A DNA stretch of 20,294 nt, from NCBI GenBank assembly GCA_030265145.1, contig JARBES010000113.1, positions 27,393,300-27,413,593 on the forward strand, written 5' to 3'. Under the pieces are notes generated by a model. That model had not been told where the DNA came from and ran no database searches. It saw nothing but the letters and a program-made list of their open reading frames with translations. The stretch comes from Strongylocentrotus pallidus. Lineage: Eukaryota > Echinodermata > Echinoidea > Camarodonta > Strongylocentrotidae. This document shows, one piece after another, positions 17,635-20,294 of the stretch (positions are counted from its first letter, which is position 1; each line of letters opens with the position of its first letter). A program made the position numbers and the translations under genes.

Positions 17635-17647
17635 GGGTCAAAGGTCA
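17635..17647. promoter_or_regulatory. Perfect DR1 nuclear-receptor half-site pair
   Basis: GGGTCA-A-AGGTCA: two half-sites in direct repeat with one-base spacing, the arrangement bound by RXR heterodimers, HNF4 and COUP-TF type receptors. It could be chance or part of a repeat. Confidence 0.35.
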
Positions 17648-17744
17648 GATATTAACAGACGTCAAAGTCACCACCAAAGATGTTGAAATGCTACAGGTAC
17701 TGGGGAAGACAGAATACTAAATAATGTTGGTTTTCTTGCCCATA

Positions 17745-18000
17745 CAAATATGCTTTTCTATAATTGTAATATTCTTAAAATATCTGCTTCAAAATGTTGG
17801 AATGATCTACCACTTACAATCAGGAAGTCTCCATCAGTTATATTTAAAAAAGCCTTAAAAACACATATTTTTTGCAGTTTGTAGTTGTAAGACTATTTTT
17901 TATAATGATATGTATTTATGTATTTTTTTATTTTCATTCACTGTAAGCGCTTTGGGCCTTATGGGAAAAGCGCGGTATAAGTAACAATATATTATACATG
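17745..18000 (+). mobile_element. CR1/L2-type LINE 3' end
   Basis: A + strand frame from 17798 reads W-N-D-L-P-L-T-I-R-K-S-P-S, then F-K-K-A-L-K-T-H-I-F and a stop, the standard C-terminal end of CR1/L2-like ORF2. It is followed by a short 3' UTR with TAAGCGCTTTGGGCC...AAAAGCGCGGTATAAGTAAC, a stem-forming tail typical of the group. It is 5'-truncated, as most LINE copies are. The open frame end is intact, so this copy looks fairly young. Confidence 0.75.
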
Positions 18001-18261
18001 TATGCATGTTCGAATGCGATTTACTATAAATCAATATGATAATTTGTATCGATAATTAGAGAATACGATACAATTTCTCTACCAAATGTTTGAGATTATA
18101 TTTTGTATTAGATTATGACCAACAGTAGTTTATTTGTCAATTACGTCAGAAAGGTCAATTCGGGTCACATTGGTGACGAACACAGTTGGATATTTCGGAG
18201 GTAAATATTTTGTATTCAGATTAAAAGTTTTACTTATAGAGGTACGTATTGACAATGCAAG

Positions 18262-18701
18262 TGGACTTTCATGATTTTTTTAGAGTTCTTTTATCACATC
18301 CAAAAGGAGAATTTACCTGTCAAAGTTTCGGTGTCTAGAGTTGAGATATCTTCTATGTACGCGAATCGGCAGACTGAGATAAACCGCAAATTTTCCGATC
18401 GCCAGTGGTTGTCGTGTTGGCGATTACTGCGTCGTATATGTTAGACAGCTGGTATGCGCCCTCGTCTGTCGTGGTTCATGTTCTCAGTCGAGCGTTTAAT
18501 CCAGATGGCTTCGTGGATCCTACTGGCCCCATCTTGGTTCTCTCTCGCTACGATCTGCGTGCCATTCCAGACTAGAACGTGATTTTCTCAGGCCGCGTGA
18601 TCTGTTACAGGTAAATTTTCCTTTTGGATGTGATAAAAGAACTCTAAAATCATTATCACAACCATCCTGACGAAACTCTTTCATAATGGACTTTCATGAT
18701 T
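18262..18701 (-). mobile_element. Small Penelope-like element insertion (fossil), with target duplication
   Basis: Between direct repeats TGGACTTTCATGATT (18262-18276 and 18687-18701) lies a unit of about 410 bp with near-identical inverted repeats of about 47-50 bp (18271-18320 and 18607-18653). On the - strand the middle encodes the end of a Penelope-type GIY-YIG protein: H-E-A-I-W-I-K-R, then M-N-H-D-E-G-A-Y-Q-L-S. The element is greatly shortened and broken, with no reverse transcriptase. The closely matching ends suggest a moderately recent insertion. Confidence 0.65.
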
Positions 18702-18774
18702 GTTTTTGTAGATTGATTAAATCTTTATTCATTTGAAATATAATGTAAATATAATGTTTGATTTGTAGAGGTGT

Positions 18775-19090
18775 CGTAGTCGGGTAGCTTAGTCACCGTA
18801 CTGGGAATACAAAGATCGTTGGTTCGAACTCCGGCACGGCAGTTATGTCCTTGAGCAAGACATTGTATGTACATTGCTCCTCTCCACCTAGATTTAAATG
18901 AGTGACCGGTAGGATACAAAGGTAAAAGAGCGCCCATCTGGATTGCTCCCCAGGGAGTAGAGAATGTGCACATTAATGTGTGGAATAGTAATTGAATCCA
19001 ATAACCGGGCTAAAATTAATATTGTTCGCGATTTGAAACATTATAACTGGTAAAGCGTTTTTCGAAAAAACAGTTATTACTATAATGGTA
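18775..19090 (+). mobile_element. tRNA-derived SINE, second type
   Basis: A-box-like TAGCTTAGTCACC (18785-18797) and B box GGTTCGAACTC (18821-18831), then the GTCCTTGAGCAAGACATT...ATTGCTCCTCTCCACC block found in many marine SINEs, then GTGTGGAATAGTAATTGAATCC and GGTAAAGCG near the end. The head-to-B-box spacing is tRNA-like, but the 3' half does not close an acceptor stem, so it is not a functional tRNA gene. Confidence 0.75.
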
Positions 19091-19671
19091 ATTTTGTATT
19101 GACATGTCTTACCAAAATACCATTATTTGTCCAATTATTATTATAGATGTGTATTTATTTATTTTCAATTTGTCTAAATGCTTATGCCACTGCTTAAGTA
19201 TAGTGCATTGTTTTCTAGCCCATTATACCGACAGTACTGCACTTGGCCAATATTTATTTCAATATACTGAGGATGCGGCTGCAGTAGTTAGTTGTTGGTT
19301 ATGTTAAAAGTACTGTAACAGTAGTAGTTTGATGTAATGATCATGCATGATGTGAATTCATTAATGTTTTACGACTGTTTGCATTTTCATAAACTCAATA
19401 AGTAGGGCTTCATGTAATCGTTGGTATTACTTATTCCCTTTTTTTTTTTTTTTAATCACAAAACAAGAAAGGAGAAAGAGAAGGAACTTTCAAAATGGTA
19501 TTAAAGAGTTTGAGACAATTACTTTTGACGTAATGCTTTAATACCAGATTCAGATGACTAGGTTTTGTTCTATACCATAACTCATAAATGTGTTTCTTGT
19601 AAGTTATATGGACTTGGTAAATAAACTTGTTATCATTTTGTGTAAAAAAAATCGAGCCAAAGTGCATAGGA
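19091..19671. other. AT-rich stretch between SINEs
   Basis: Poly(T) near 19438-19453 and AT-rich filler. An acceptor-like TTTTCTAG at 19211-19218 opens a short frame (A-H-Y-T-D-S-T-A-L-G...) to a TAA at about 19305, but nothing supports it as an exon. Confidence 0.6.
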
Positions 19672-19885
19672 GGTGCGACAACTCCGTCAGTAGAGCAATG
19701 GTCTCGTAATCCGGTGACCCGGGTTCAAAACCAAGTCGATGCGCTAGTGCCCTTTGGTAAGGAATTAATCCTCATTATCAGGTCCCTCGGAGAGGACCTA
19801 AAGCCGTCGGCCGTCTGGTTGCTTACCAACAAGCATTTATACTTTCTTAGCAGTCAGGTGAAATAACCACCACCATTCATTTCAA
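19672..19885 (+). mobile_element. tRNA-derived SINE, third type
   Basis: The head has CCGTCAGTAGAGCAATGG (A-box region) and GGTTCAAAACC (decayed B box, 19722-19732). The body GGTCCCTCGGAGAGGACCTAAAGCCGTCGG...GCTTACCAACAAGCA...TTTCTTAGCAGTCAGGTGAAATAACCACC is like a SINE body I recall from echinoderm genomes. It is in the + orientation. The B box has lost its CpG, so transcription is unlikely. Confidence 0.72.
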
Positions 19886-20294
19886 AGTGCATTGGTTAGA
19901 GTTAGCACTTTCTGTTCAGTGCATGTTTAAATCAAATGCTATGTAAAATAACTGATAATGTTATGTTGAAATTACAGGAATTTCACCCGTACATGAATGT
20001 ATAAGTTAATATGGTAGGTTTGATGGGAACTACATAATTGAAGATGATTGTATGAGTAAAGTTCAATTCATTCAACTTGGTTATTAGACATGGTTTTTTT
20101 TTTAAGTGGAAGATGTAAGAGGTGTAGCGCCACCTCATGCCGGAGACAGGAAGGGATACATGTATTCAGACATAGATAATGTAAGATGTGTTCAAATTTA
20201 ATTGCTATTTGTATCTGTTTTAATAGATGTGGATTTAACTAAATTAAATTGAGTTAAGTAATCTTTATTGTATTACCTGTATAACATAAAGGCT
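19886..20294. other. 3' end of window, nothing recognised
   Basis: AT-rich with a T-run near 20093-20103. No exon, repeat family or RNA gene is recognised. Confidence 0.6.

Larger units (their letters stand above)
16239..17744. other. Non-coding stretch downstream of the last resolved exon
   Basis: Either a long 3' UTR or flank, or an intron. It contains ATTT-rich sequence (16260-16390), a 9-bp perfect hairpin (16577-16599), a four-unit ACCAAGT repeat (17403-17430), AATAAA at 17191-17196, and a nuclear-receptor-type direct repeat at 17635-17647. The frames at 16502-16734 and 17182-17382 have no family match. Confidence 0.55.

Noticed and set aside
19219-19307. Possible terminal exon after TTTTCTAG
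   Set aside because: In phase with exon 8 but no family match, and it is over 3 kb away through repeats; no support.

Overview
The window is eukaryotic nuclear DNA from an animal with an AT-rich, intron-rich genome packed with short interspersed repeats. The combination of secreted-receptor domains (EGF, SRCR, two F5/8 type C), SINEs with tRNA heads and a GIY-YIG-bearing Penelope-like fossil fits a marine invertebrate deuterostome. I think an echinoderm (sea urchin or sea cucumber) is most likely, with amphioxus or hemichordate as alternatives. This is inference from family content, not a species match.

One host gene lies on the + strand from about 1569 to 16224 or 16238. I can place eight exons: EGF (1569-1673), SRCR first half (2886-3044), SRCR second half (4408-4584), discoidin domain 1 (6709-7034, 8327-8483) and discoidin domain 2 (9953-10179, 15396-15545, 16095-16224). 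Every splice junction keeps frame, every domain boundary is phase 1, and the exons add up to 1431 nt (477 codons) with no stop. The product is probably an extracellular or cell-surface adhesion or recognition protein. The gene may continue on either side: the EGF exon looks like an internal exon but also has an in-frame ATG with a signal-like segment just upstream. The last exon has either a donor at 16225 or a stop four codons later.

Just after the EGF exon is a row of four decayed copies of that exon (about 1720-2300) at roughly 150-bp spacing, two of which still carry a phase-1 splice donor.

The introns hold most of the repeats. These are a dead Jockey-type LINE on the - strand (about 10640-13700) inside the 5.2-kb intron of discoidin domain 2; a pogo/Tigger-like short DNA element (7109-7512) with a LINE tail inside it; tRNA-type SINE parts (6296-6387, 14560-14765); a CpG-rich patch (about 5490-5810); and direct repeats bracketing a SINE head (5989-6625).

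Downstream of 16.2 kb I see no further convincing exon. That stretch has a CR1/L2-like LINE 3' end (17745-18000), a small Penelope-derived insertion with inverted repeats and a 15-bp target duplication (18262-18701), and two more SINEs (18775-19090, 19672-19885). I found no CRISPR array, operon, rRNA or convincing functional tRNA gene. All assignments are by eye; no database search was run.
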